DNA of 64,000 nucleotides from Bigelowiella natans CCMP2755. Its lineage: Eukaryota > Cercozoa > Chlorarachniophyceae. How positions within the stretch are numbered: position 1 is the stretch's first letter; every line of letters begins with the position of its first letter. Location: the NCBI GenBank assembly GCA_000320545.1, contig ADNK01000827.1, positions 1 through 64,000 of the forward strand. Reading direction: 5' to 3'. Positions 49,251 to 60,670 of this stretch are shown here, piece by piece. A program made the position numbers and the translations under genes. Below the pieces are notes generated by a model that was not told the DNA's origin, searched no databases, and saw only the letters and a program-made list of their open reading frames with translations.

Positions 49251-51613
49251 CTGGTTTCACTAGTTAGACCTCACTAAAGTTAGTTCGAGGCACTGCGTTT
49301 CGCACACTGAAAATGTCTTGCAACGTTTTGGAAATGCAGTTTGTCATCATTGTTTCATTGTGTCCGAGTCCCCGTGAGTCTTCACGCACAACGTTGCTCT
49401 GTTTGCATCGGACATCCCTTCATCATGGAATCAGCCAGCACAACAAATTTGATGTTTTTGCAATGGACATGCATGTCCTTCTTGTGGTTAGCGGAAGTGG
49501 TGGACGTGGCCAAAGTTGGGCCTGCAACGTTGAACTTCAGCACACGGACTCAATCGGCGGAAAGTGAACACGCAGCGATGTGAATGTGTGAATCAATGTT
49601 GAATGCGTTGTCATGTGCTTTGCCCATACACGGACGGCACGTCCAAACGACAAATGAACCATGTGGAGTCACTCAGGGCAGCAATCGCCCCATCACGCAC
49701 CACGCACCACTGCACGCTGGACTGGACCAGTGCATGGACCAATGAGTCGGCCCTTGACACACTCCCCTGTCTCGGATCACTGGAGACAGGCTCAAGCTAC
49801 CTAGTGTTGCCACAACTAGGCGAAAAGCGCAAGTGAGCTGCGCTGGCTTTGCAAATGCAAGCGTGCACGCGTTTTTTTCGGGTGAGCGCTTGCAATGGCA
49901 ATGGTCATTGTGAACACCTTGGAATGTGTTTTGACCAGTTGAAAACGTGGCTGACATTGGTGTTTTCAGCAGCACGTAGTTCTGGCACGAGTAGTTGAAA
50001 GGCTAGATCGAAAACACCGGCGACGGCGCCGGTGATTTGAGATCTTCAGCCTGCACGTTTTGTTTTCAACGTTCAACAGTGTTCATTGAAAACAGGTTGT
50101 TTTCCGCATTGTTTTCCGCACAATTGCTTGGAGCACACGTGCGTGCGCGGTCGCGGCGAGCAGAGGGGCAATCACAGAGGACCAATGGACACGTTTTTTT
50201 GTCCACACTGGCACAGTGAACAATGCAAGCTGGCACGCCACACACTTGCATTGTCAGACACACGTGTCTCTGTGATGATGGACACGTGGTGCAAATTGCA
50301 CTTGTGTGGGATGTGCACTGAGTGTTGTCGTGACCATGTATGGCAGAAAGAGTTTCCCAAACATTCATCGTCGACCCGGAAGAACAGGCTAGCAGGGCGC
50401 AGACCAGCAGGGCGCTGCAGTTGGTGGGAATCAGGTGCGCTCCTCACTTGTTCTGGAAGGGAGTGAGAAGTCCCACAGCAACAAACACAGGCAAATGAAA
50501 AAGACCATGTGCACACAGTGTCTCTTTCTCGAAAACTTCAGTTTTGTTTTGCACTTTTGTGACACCGCATTGCAGCATGGCAACACGGAAAAAGTAAAAG
50601 TGAATGGTTGTGAGCCAAGATCAACCCCAGAACCGATCAGCCATCGGCAATGGCGGCTCGTGTTGGAGCGGCCCGGCTAGCCAACGCTCGTGTGTTTGTT
50701 TTTGCACTTGCGTGCAATGCAACGCACCTAGCAACGTTTGCGTAATCCAACAATGACAGAATGTTGCAAGTCAAGCAAAAACTCTAGAACACTTGCAGCG
50801 GCGTGGCGGATGTTTGCATGGGTCACAGCAAGCGTTCTAAGCTATGAAGCGGCCTAGGCATTTCCCTGCTAGCCAAATGCAGTGATTCTGTCTCCATTGC
50901 CGGTTTTCATTGAAATCTGATCTGCTGATCATGGCTCAGAACTGAACAATGAACCATGGAACAAGGGCACTTCTAGCAACAAGTGCTGGGAGTTCCAAAG
51001 AGTCCGCCTGCCCAGCAAACTCAAGCTTTTGTGATCTTAACAGGTCAGGCATTGAAAATGCTTCATTCATTCACTCATTCGTTCGTGTGCATGTCAGCAG
51101 CAATTTTGTGCTGATTCATTGAATTTTCAAAGGGGCAGGTTCATGCGTGCACAGATGCGATGTTGCGCACGTAAATCGTTGGCATGTGTTCTCTAGTTGT
51201 GTGATGTTCATGAATGGCGTCTGCAGATGGCCTGCTTCAACACCTAAATGCGCACGTTGAAACCAATCAAATGTGAATCAGCGCATTTCAATAACAAGCC
51301 GTTGCATGACAGTGACACAGTACAAGCGAGAACACTTTGCATGTGCTAAATGACACAATCACGCGCTGTGTGTGTTGCAGTGACTAGAATGAGTAGTGCG
51401 GTGCGAGCCTGCTAATCGCATTGAAGGCACCTCATATGGCCATGTGCGTCTAGATGTCATCCGCTGCTTGCAGAAAGGACATACTGCATTTGACTATGTG
51501 TGTTACACTCCATATTTCATAGCATTCATATAAGTAATCTGCTTTTATGTTTTTACTTGCTTAAATGAACATGCTTCATACAAATACGTATAACAAATAA
51601 ATTATATTTAAAT
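49251..51613. other. 2.3-kb spacer, TGCA/CATG-rich, possible decayed repeats
   Basis: The longest gene-free stretch in the window. Open frames overlap on both strands (for example plus 50086-50466 and minus 50172-50516), both Cys/His-rich and without recognisable domains. The texture matches that of 5.8-7.0 kb. A decayed mobile element is likely but not shown. Confidence 0.4.
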
Positions 51614-53667
51614 CTAGAAATCGGCAGGGGGGCCACCTCCATCAGACGATGCACCTTTAACATTACTAGGTTTTGTGTAGTCCTCGTCATTAATGAATCT
51701 CGTGACTGTTTCGATGAGTTGCTCAGGAAAATCGAGCTGAGGATAATGTCCCATGCTCGCGGGTAAGGCAAAGAGCTTTGTGGAGGTCGGTTTGGTTTCC
51801 AGCCACGAAAGAACCTGCGGAAAAAATAGGAATCGGGATGCTGTAAGTTGAACCATCCGATGATCAAATCATGAGCGAGAGGCAACAGCATAAAAATTAG
51901 AAACCACATAAAAGATTCTCTTTTCATCATATCTACCATCTTTTCTTTATTCATCACCTGATCTAGTGCGAGATATTTATCATCCGTTCCCCATGGTATA
52001 AGTGTCGGGTTCCTAAATCTCTCCGCCGCCATACTCACCTATAGTTGGTTATCAAGCATAATCTTTACGATGTATACGACAATGAGGACAAATCGTATAA
52101 TCGGATAACACCTTAGACAAAAGCTGCTCGAAGTTCAAATCCTTCATCACAGTCTCAAAACTGAGACGCGCGTCCTGATAAGTTAATTGAATATCAACAC
52201 TACATGCCATGTGAACGAAGCAAAAATTGTGTTATACTTATCAAGAATATAAATAGACGACGACTACTTATCATTACCTCAGAGCTCTCGTAGGGCATTT
52301 GCAGGTTTTGATAATCTAGCAAACAGGCAATAATTTTCCCAAAATTTTCAACCACAGTAATTAGGATTATGAATAAAACTCCAGGCAATCGTAAGTACCG
52401 GTGTAATTGAACGCGTAGGGACCTCCAGCAGCGTGATACATACCCGCATCAGGGTTCTTCCCAAAAGCAAAGTTCTGCTCACACATATCAGCATTGTTCC
52501 CACCAGTCATCCCTCGCACAATTTATCAGTCATCATGATCATCTTCTTCGCTCTCGTCCTCTCCCCGCTTCAAACCACCTTAAACATTCCTGTGTATGAA
52601 CTCAGAGGTGCCGGAAGCTTCGATTTAGCCCCGAGAGGTGTGTTGAGGATTACAAGCTTCTCCACCAAATCTGGATTTTCAGCTGCGAATAGAATGCCGT
52701 ACTGACCGAGAATGTACCCCTGAAAAAAACAAGTAATTTCATTAGTTTTCTCTTCGCCGCATAGTAACACATGACAAGTTTTTGAGTAACAGATAGACTC
52801 AGACATGGTCAACAATATCATCGTGTACATCATTATTTTGTCCTCATGATCGCAACTGCATTGAGACGCCGAGCGCGTTTAGCAACCTGGGTGATAAAGA
52901 CGAATGGTTTCTTGATGCCAATGGCGTCGACGAAGGATTTTAGCCCTTTGGTGTAGTCTTCAGACTTATATCCAAAATTACTTTCTGAGGGTTTCGAGCT
53001 CTGGCCAAATCCCGGCCAATCAAACGCTACAGCATCGTAGCCGTCCCTTTGAAGTAGCTTCAAAGTATCACCATAGGTATAGCTCGAGGATAGGATTCCG
53101 TGCGCACAAACAATCGTAGGCTTTGACTCATCCCCACCTTCTGTCCTGAGATAGCTCCAAGATACGCCGTCGACATCGATGGATGATCTTTGAGCCCCAG
53201 AGAGGTTATCAAGGGGGTTCTCCACAGGTTCGGGTTTCTCACCTGGATTTTGCCGCTCATATGCTCCACCATCTCCAAATATTGCGGCATGTGAGACCAA
53301 CGAATGGTCACGATGATAAGTGTTCTGCTGCTGATTTTGAGCTGGAAAGCACCTTGGACCTTTCAAAGCCTGAGTGCAACCCTTAAATCCACACCTTATC
53401 AATATTATCCAGAGAATGTTAGACATCAGCAAATTGCATGCGAGATAAGTATAATTCTACCTTGAGAGTCGCTGTGCTGAATTCTGAATGGACACCGAGC
53501 CTGTGGCCAGATGCGAAATTCGAATTTGGGATGTGTATAACACAGCTACAGCCTGTCGGAGAACAATGTAAGGAGTCTTCATACCGGTTGAAACCCTTTC
53601 AACCCAGCCCATTTCCTAATAATTCGTTTATGACCATGACAGCTGATATCAGAAGTGCCCTCCTCAT
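51614..53667 (-). CDS. Plant-chloroplast-type alpha/beta hydrolase with signal peptide
   Basis: Nine exons, consistent phases: 53667-53635, 53552-53461, 53394-52887, 52719-52579, 52474-52399, 52315-52278, 52174-52112, 52038-51958, 51814-51614, giving 410 residues. The start MRRALLISAVMAVAVLY is a signal-peptide-like helix before a Ser/Arg-rich stretch, as expected for a complex plastid. Core: IVCAHGILSSSYTYG (oxyanion loop), AVAFDWPGFGQSSKP, PFVFITQGYILGQYG (elbow position), ENPDLVEKLVILNTPLG, AGGPYAFNY, PWGTDDKYLALD (acidic residue) and ASMGHYPQLDFPEQLIETV (catalytic His). The order fits the epoxide-hydrolase-like chloroplast proteins of plants (At1g52510 type, from memory). The elbow GYILG lacks the usual Ser or Asp nucleophile. 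Head-to-head with the CaaX-box gene. Confidence 0.85.
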
Positions 53668-54551
53668 GGTGAACCGAGAGCTCTTGCGCTTCTGAGAACG
53701 ATGTACTGTGAGTCAAAACATTGAAATCCCGAGAAATGCAACAGTGAGTTTACCACGTCGACGCCACGTATCAGCAAGGGTTGCATTACCATTGAAATAT
53801 GGAGGAGAAATGGACAGAAAATGCAATGAGAATTCCTCAGCGACATACATTTATTTATGTCGTTATGTAGTAACCCCAATGGGATTTGTTCTCCTCCCTT
53901 CACTTTTCTCTGCTTATGAAGGCATTTTCGATCGGGGGATATCCACTGCTATGCCTTTCAAAATGATAATCTATTTTCTTCCATAAAACTACTGAACGCA
54001 CTCCCTGAACATGAAACAACAACAATGACAATAACTGGCGCGTGTTCGTTGGTGAAAGCTGCAAGGTCAACATGTGGGCACTAAGACTCATCCATAACAT
54101 CTAACAGATTCTTTTGAGCCACTCGGCAGAACCCTGGAGATTTATCTCTACAACCTTTTATTTTCTTTGTCTCATGATTAAAATCAGAGTTAATCAAGAA
54201 ATTTTAAGCGACACATTTCGTTCCGATTTCTCAAGAGAGACGAATGAAGCAGCAGTAAGTAACCAGCACTGTGTGAGGAAGAGGAGACAGATTTGTGGTC
54301 GGTTCTCTTCGTTTCTTCCCTACACCTAGTCAGACCCTCTCTTCACAGAACTTCCGTCCTTTGGTTCGTATGAGACGAAACGGCAGTATTTATGGAGATA
54401 GCATACGAACACCACCTCCGCATATTATCTATTAAATGCTTAACGATTTTGTAACCCCTACAGAGGTCCATTACCGACCTAGCCATGGGAAGGTTACCCA
54501 AATTGAGATTGGATGTCTCCACAACTTCCTCATTTTGCATTTTCCATTAGT
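53668..54551. other. Head-to-head spacer, hydrolase / CaaX-box gene
   Basis: An 884-bp divergent region without a supported gene. Short open frames on both strands look random. Confidence 0.45.
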
Positions 54552-57096
54552 ATGGAGGAGGACGATTCGGTATTCAAGACATCTGAGGTCAAAGTATCAG
54601 AAGACGCGACCCAAATTCCATCCAAGCCACGACCACCTGCATTGCCCAAGATGAAGAAGAACGGGATAAATCAGAAGCCATTTGCTCTTCCGGGAATGGG
54701 TACAAAACCGTTTGCGCTTCCAGGTATCGCCAGGAAGGGTGTAAAGTTGCCCTTTAAGCCGCCCGCTCCTCCTTCTCGTGATCCAGAAGCAGAAGCAGCA
54801 ACAGCAGCAGGTGCGAAGCCCCAACCTCCAAATCCAGTCGCAGGGGCCAAGCCGCCTCCTGGACCACCTCCTGGAGCTCAAAGGAACAAACTTCAACAAG
54901 CGTCTCCCAATCCACAACCCAAGCCACATCCTCCCCCCCCTCCCTTTAAAAAAAAAACACAAGGACCTCCGTTAGAAAACAATACAGCGCGCGCGGAGGC
55001 TGCAAAAATAGAAAACACTAATGACTCGAAATTAGTCGAGGAATTGGGTTCCAAAGCGAAAGACGACCCCTCAGCTGCTACAGTCAACGGAAAATCATCA
55101 GCATCACCAGTTCTTAAATCCGATAAAAAACCTGCCATAGCAAACGCTGGAAATGGAAAAAAAGGCTCAGCTTCACCTAGATCGAGACTCAAAATAAAAG
55201 CAAGCAAAAAGAAACCAAAGAAAGTGAAGAAGGTAATCTAGTGAACACAATGTGCCTATTCGAAGTAGTTTTTCACCCAAATTTCACCTGTTATTAGGGA
55301 TTTATGTTGAAGCTGGATGGGATCTTTGCTGGAGGGGGGCCTCCTGGCATGAGGCCTGGTGGTGGTCCCCCCCCTTGGAAGAAAAAAATTAAGACAGAAG
55401 CAACAAATGTTAGAGACAGCACTGAGTCGGAAAGCAATGTTGACCAAAAAATTGACGTGGAAGACGTTAAAATTATATCCAAAGACACAAAGGTATAATC
55501 ACTGCAGCAACTTGAACCGTGCCATCGAAAACTTATTGATTTAACAACCTCAGAAAGCAGAAGGAAAAGCAGCTGAGAAGCCAAAAGAGCAGGCAAATGA
55601 ACATTCCCCTCATTTCATCTTATTTCTAATTAATCATTCATCAGAATCTTAATGTTGTGGAACGAAAGCCGAAAATGGCTGGTGGAAGGAAGAAACGCAA
55701 GGTGTACTCGACTATTGTGTTACAATCCAGAGTTGCTTAGATTCTTATGCATTATTTTCACGATATCCTTCGCTCATCAGTATGGTGTGATATTCTACAC
55801 AGAAAAAGAAATTCAACCCTAAAAAGACGGCGTTTTCAGCCCAGGCTGTTCGGGAATATAAGAAAACTGACTACAAAGTAATAACATTGCAGCACTTCTT
55901 TATGAAACAAAAACCCAGAATAATATTCTTGGCATCATACTACGGTTAGGCAAGTGCACTGAAACTTACAGAGAAACAACGTGTTGAGGTCATGATGATG
56001 GTCAAGAACGGTAGTATGAGTATTTAGAAAAAAAATCTGTCGATATTTTCATGTATATCATCTCCAAGCTCAAACAGATCTTCTCAGGTAACATTTCTGT
56101 GGATGAGGCCATGCAAGCAGTGCTGGCGCACGACAAAAACGTATTGTCACATTTTTGTTGCATAAAAACTAAATTCTATTTTTCGTTTCTTTCACCAACT
56201 TGGTATAGAAATATAGAAGGAACGAGTTTCTCACCATCCACTACTGCGTACGACTTATTATTGTTCTTCAGGTGAGAGAGGCGTTGGCGGACAATCAAAC
56301 GCCTGATGTTGATGGAAAGAAAAAAAAATTCGATAAAAAGGCTGCAGATTTTACAGCTGCGGACTTAAATAAGCTTTCAGATGAGCAGAGATTGAAGGTA
56401 TTTCATTCTAACAATAGCAGCAGCGCAGGATGTACTCGGACAGATGTTCACTAAATTTCTCGCGAAAACTATACTGATGTTCCATTGTGGGTGTAGGTGA
56501 TGAATCTTGTCAAGGACGGCAAGATGACAGTTCCCCAAGCGATTGCTTCTGTTAGTCGCAGTGTTGGCAAACGTGCCGATGAGGTGCTGCTATTGAAGAT
56601 AATGATGTTGGTGATCCTGATGATGGTCAAATTTACTTTATGGTGAACTTGGCAAAACTACTTTGATGATGCGCATAAAAATTTTTTGGCGTTCAAATTT
56701 GACAGAAATATATTTCCAGTTTTTACTGCGGTACTCATATCTTTATTCGTTCTTACGTTTTGATTTCTCGTTGTATAATGTGATTGGCAATTTTGGAAAA
56801 TTGGGGGTTGCAAACTCTAGTCTTCGAATTTTTGGTGCACAATCATCTAATCAAGTATCCTTATCATCTCCAATCCCATCTAGAAGAGGAGGAAAAAGCC
56901 AAAGAAAGACCTATCAATCAAGACACCAATGAGCAAAAAAGGTGGGGTATCGGACCGAACACCGACGATTGGGAATACTACCACTCCGAATCGTAATACA
57001 CCGACTAGTAATCGGAAGGGTAACAGAACAAAGGAAAAACTCCAAGATGAGTCATGTGATGAGAAGGCTCCCGGTAGTTGTTGTACGTTGATGTAG
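54552..57096 (+). CDS. Pro/Lys-rich protein with internal repeats and a C-terminal CaaX box
   Basis: Ten exons with consistent phases: 54552-55232, 55298-55492, 55554-55592 (GC donor), 55645-55701, 55803-55877, 55950-56010, 56088-56140, 56272-56397, 56497-56583, 56884-57096, giving 528 residues. The N-terminal third holds repeated KPFALPGMGT/KPFALPGIAR words followed by polyproline runs (PPGPPPGAQ, PHPPPPPFKKK), like profilin/SH3 ligands of actin regulators. A second Gly/Pro patch (FAGGGPPGMRPGGGPPP) follows, then basic stretches. The C-terminal part has two copies of a helical unit, LTEKQRVEVMMMVKNGNISV and LSDEQRLKVMNLVKDGKMTV. The chain ends SCCTLM: CTLM fits a CaaX prenylation box with a second Cys available for acylation. 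No family recognised. Membrane attachment and actin-related function are inference. Confidence 0.75.
55593..55644 (+). other. Probable GC-AG intron
   Basis: The exon ends ..AAAGAGCAG and is followed by GCAAAT. There is no GT before the next acceptor (ATTCATCAG), and the two exons join in frame only with the GC donor. Confidence 0.5.
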
Positions 57097-57643
57097 AAAA
57101 GGTTATAACTCAGGCCTAAGTAAATATGCATGCATCTCGTCAAGCTGTATGTGGCGTGCCCAATGCATGAATATTTCTTTACATATACGCTGTATACATG
57201 CGAACGTGCGTTGATCAAAAGCTTGATTCAAAACAGCCTGCCTGCTCGCTGACTAATAGAGGCTCATATACTCAACATGTTTCATAGCTAGCGCATAGAC
57301 ATCGGCTGAGCAGCTAGGCGCTGTAGATACAGGATGCAGATGATGAAGTATTGACTGGTTGCTGTCTGGCTGGGAGAGCTAGAGAGACTAGTGTCATGTC
57401 GTCTATTCATAGCTAGAGGGGTAGGCGCACTGCAGCATCATATTGCAAGACTGTTCATATCTATGTACATTGTGACAACATTGTTCTTTTGATACTGTAC
57501 GACTCAATGCGAGGCTGTACGGCTGTTTGTAATACTGCAATGATTATCTAATTCACGAAGTATGAGCAGATGATACATGCTTCTAGTTTTGGCTTCCTGC
57601 CTCTTTCACTACATTCCTTCAAGTTTCATCATTCTTTTATGTT
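57097..57643. other. Convergent 3'-3' spacer
   Basis: Between the 3' ends of the CaaX-box and HSF genes. TGCA/CATG/GCTAGC-rich. No gene is supported. Confidence 0.45.
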
Positions 57644-58435
57644 TTACCATTGGTCAACATTATTTCCGGGTATATTAAGGGAAATGGGGGATGGTAGCTG
57701 TCCTATGGTGCTTGACGTTATATCTGTGTTGATGAATGGTGACGACGTAGATGGTGATGATGTCTTCTGTCGTTTCACGGGTCCATGGACGGGAGAGAAA
57801 CTTACAGGGCTTACAGGGAGACTAAAGTCGGTAGTGGCAGCCTTGGTGTCTCCTACTACAACCTCAGCCTTCTTCTCGTCCATCATGGGAGCAGTGGCAG
57901 GCTCCTCAGTAATTATTGGCGGATATTCAGGAGTCACATCTTGGATTGTTGCCCGAGACACTTGCTGTTGCTGTTGCTGCTGCTGTTGTCTTTGGTGCAG
58001 GTGCTGCGGTATGCGGAAAGGATTTGTGTTGGAGGAGGACAGAAGACCAGGCGAGACTGACAGCTGCTGGTTTTGGACGGGGGGGGCACCGAGCATAGCT
58101 GTAGGGGCACTTGCTTGGCTGTTCAAGTGCGCCAACATCAAGCTGTTGAGGTCCAAGCCACCAGATGGAGTAGTTGGGGGAGGGCAGGGGCCTATACCTC
58201 CTCCAGGGAACGTGAATGGGGTTCCAGGAATTTGCAATGGCGTTGGAACGTTCTTAGGTACGTAGTTATTCAGCATGAAGAGGATTTGATGCTGAACTTG
58301 CCAAAGCTGCTTGTATTGCTCCTTCAGCTGTTTCACTTCTTTTTGGAGCTCTGTTACCGTTTTTTTTATGCTGGATGCTGCATACATGTTGGTGTTATTG
58401 TTTTGCGATCACGAATGCGCGCACACGCACACACA

Positions 58436-58501
<66 letters not shown>

Positions 58502-59155
58502 CCTAAAAAAGGTGATTACATTCGGAAGTTTTCTTTTTGATCAAGTTGAGGAGTTGGGGCTGGTCACGCTTAAAGTTCTTGTGCTTGAAGTGCGACGTTG
58601 TTGACATGTTGGTGGATCTTTTCCGAAACCCATAGAAGTTAAGCTGAGAAAGAATATCATGCATAGTAGCATCACATCGTCTGCCCATACCACGCTCGTT
58701 CTCTCACTATTGACCAAAAAATACAATATACCTTGAAGGGAAATTAGTGATTAAGAAGTGAAGGCAAACCGAAAAATAAAAGCATACCTGGCGCACGAAG
58801 CTGGAGAAAGAAATAGTCCGGAAATATTTTGGCAGAATGGTTTGCGAAAATTCATGCTTTTTCTTGACAAGGAATGCGTCTCCCTTCTCACTCCATGACA
58901 CAATATCATTTGTGGTTTGATCTTGAACCATCTATACAGCCAAACAACATAACCTTGATGTTACAAATGTGCCATCATATTTCCAACGACTTCTCTCACA
59001 TTATAGGTCTTCAGGAGAAAGGGTGGCACGGGTCGCTCCTCTTCGCTGTGGGAGTCATTATCATTCTGCTTTGCAGTGGAAGAGGAGATGGCAGTCGCTG
59101 CCTTGGACAAAGAAGCAACAGGTTTCGAGGCAGACGGAACCGGGGGCAGGTTCAT
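57644..59155 (-). CDS. HSF: Heat-shock transcription factor (HSF)
   Basis: Four coding exons with consistent phases: 59155-59000, 58931-58788, 58643-58520 and 58377-57644, giving 385 residues. The DNA-binding winged helix reads PPFLLKTYNMVQDQTTNDIV, SWSEKGDAFLV, LPKYFRTISFSSFVRQLNFY and GFRKRSTNMS, split by two introns. A leucine-zipper trimerisation region follows (TVTELQKEVKQLKEQYKQLW). The tail is Gln/Pro/Ser-rich with a basic PVKRQKTSS nuclear signal. An acceptor AG directly precedes the ATG, so a 5' untranslated exon is likely. HSF trimers bind alternating GAA/TTC arrays such as the one at 9935-9993 in this window. Confidence 0.94.
58421..58500. repeat. (AC)n(AG)n compound microsatellite
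   Basis: AC then AG run inside the HSF intron before the trimerisation exon. Confidence 0.95.
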
Positions 59156-59415
59156 TCTGAGAGGAGACAATTGAGCACGTCAGCTAGCCACCGATAATCG
59201 ACATGTATTAAGATCCAAAATAAAATCCGAAGGCCAGCAAATGCAAATGCTTTTAGAATAGAACAAGTAAAATCCTGTCCGCGGCAGTTCGATGAAGATG
59301 AAAGGGGGAGGAGGAGGACGAAAAAGACTACCCTGGGGTACAAAGAATGGAGCTTGTGATTCAGCCTCGGATGGGTCGTAAACAAGTAAATTATTACAAC
59401 TGCTAATTACCTAAG

Positions 59416-59823
59416 CTATTCTTTCTCATCCATAACTGCAGAACGTCTACAATGTTTCGTGCTTGAAAATTTAACGTTGTTTGCCCACATTACCCACCGG
59501 CAACGCATCCTTTTTTCAGGATGCGACTGGGGAATGAGCTTGACGTCTCTAGAGTCTGCGTTCAGACACTTCGCGAAGGTTTCGCGAATTTTTTCGCGAT
59601 TACTTTTCGTTGGAGACAAAAAGGAATTTGCTTTGGTTTCTGCGACAATGAAATTATGTTGTAACCATGTTCTCCTTTGGATCTTCGGAAGATTCTGATC
59701 TCGTGCAAATGTTGTGGAATTCCTGGAATTCTCTTCTTCGAACATCGGGATTCGGCTCCATTGTTCGAGGAGGATCGGTCTCGGTGCATTCGCACCAGAG
59801 AAGAGATGTCTGACGTTAAACAT
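59416..59823 (-). CDS. Hypothetical ORF upstream of HSF
   Basis: A 135-residue minus frame starting at ATG 59823 (MFNVRHLFSGANAPRPI), polar and basic, with no recognised domain. It ends 260 bp before the HSF start codon and begins 52 bp from the divergent NYN-like ORF. It could be a small gene or an upstream exon region of HSF. A chance open frame is quite possible. Confidence 0.25.
   Translation of the reverse strand: MFNVRHLFSGANAPRPILLEQWSRIPMFEEENSRNSTTFARDQNLPKIQRRTWLQHNFIVAETKANSFLSPTKSNREKIRETFAKCLNADSRDVKLIPQSHPEKRMRCRWVMWANNVKFSSTKHCRRSAVMDEKE
59570..59600. promoter_or_regulatory. Triple TTCGCGAA motif upstream of HSF
   Basis: TTCGCGAA (59570-59577), TTCGCGAA (59581-59588) and TTCGCGAT (59593-59600), spaced 11-12 bp apart. 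Each has the TTCnnGAA geometry of a heat-shock element; TTTCGCG also resembles E2F sites. It lies about 415 bp upstream of the HSF ATG, and within the doubtful ORF at 59416-59823. Confidence 0.35.
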
Positions 59824-59875
59824 CACTACCCAACAACCTGAGCAAAAAGTCTACGAAAAAAAACTTTACATTCTA

Positions 59876-60670
59876 ATGATCCGAAGAACTCTACCTGTGA
59901 TGCTCCGATCCCTCACAACCGTCGTATCACTCCCATTTATCTGCGTATGGGAGTTCTTCCGCGTTTTAACAATTATGTCCTTCGCGTTCTGTTGTAATGC
60001 CTTCGTCCTCTACAACACGCGCACATCCAGATCCAAGATGATGAACAGTGTGATGGAGATTCTCCAAACTGAACACGAAGACACAGAAGCGGGCTTCTTT
60101 CCATCCGGAAATCTTCGTTGGCTCACGTCTCTCTTGAGTCCACGAAGGGCGAAACGTTATCCCCTTCCCCTTCTCCATCGCTTCCTGCAAAAAGGCGGAC
60201 TTGAATATCCACTTTGCTTTTGGTATTACGCTTGCATCATCGCAGCATCGAACGCACGAAGGGCGTATATCTTGGTGGATGCAGACAATGTGCCACCAGA
60301 ATGGACGTTCGTAGCTGCAGTTGAATTACCAGCTTTGCTTCACTTCAATAAGGGCATCAGCAGCATCAAGATTTTCAACTTGAGTGAGCCACAAGCCCCG
60401 TACGTCGGAAGGATCCACCGTGACACTCTCACCTCCCCGTGGAAAATTAATTTCACTGGAGATGAGGATGAAGGAAAAAAGATACAAACAAAAACCAGGA
60501 TAAAGTTCAAGGCGCTGTTTCAAGAATCCCTGAAACGACGTCAGCCGATGCCTTATTCGGAATTCCTTGCGTTGCGACTCAAAAAATTTTGCAACCCAGC
60601 AACTACAACTGTACAATCTTTCATGGGTGATGCTTTTGCAAGGTTGTTTCTTTCAAGGTGGGTCGATTGA
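59876..60670 (+). CDS. Single-exon membrane protein with NYN/PIN-like motif
   Basis: 264 residues from the first in-frame ATG. The N-terminus is strongly hydrophobic (VVSLPFICVWEFFRVL, then IMSFAFCCNAFVLY), as a signal anchor or membrane hairpin. A central motif ARRAYILVDADNVPPEW recalls the first strand of NYN/PIN-type nuclease folds (hydrophobic-DxDN), followed by an alternating strand/helix region (KGISSIKIFNLSE). The rest is basic and unassigned. It has no introns. The family call rests on one motif and is weak. It is head-to-head with HSF. Confidence 0.5.
   Translation: MIRRTLPVMLRSLTTVVSLPFICVWEFFRVLTIMSFAFCCNAFVLYNTRTSRSKMMNSVMEILQTEHEDTEAGFFPSGNLRWLTSLLSPRRAKRYPLPLLHRFLQKGGLEYPLCFWYYACIIAASNARRAYILVDADNVPPEWTFVAAVELPALLHFNKGISSIKIFNLSEPQAPYVGRIHRDTLTSPWKINFTGDEDEGKKIQTKTRIKFKALFQESLKRRQPMPYSEFLALRLKKFCNPATTTVQSFMGDAFARLFLSRWVD

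Noticed and set aside
57570-58265. 231-codon plus-strand ORF
   Set aside because: Antisense to the large HSF exon; Cys-rich from CAG/CTG codons.
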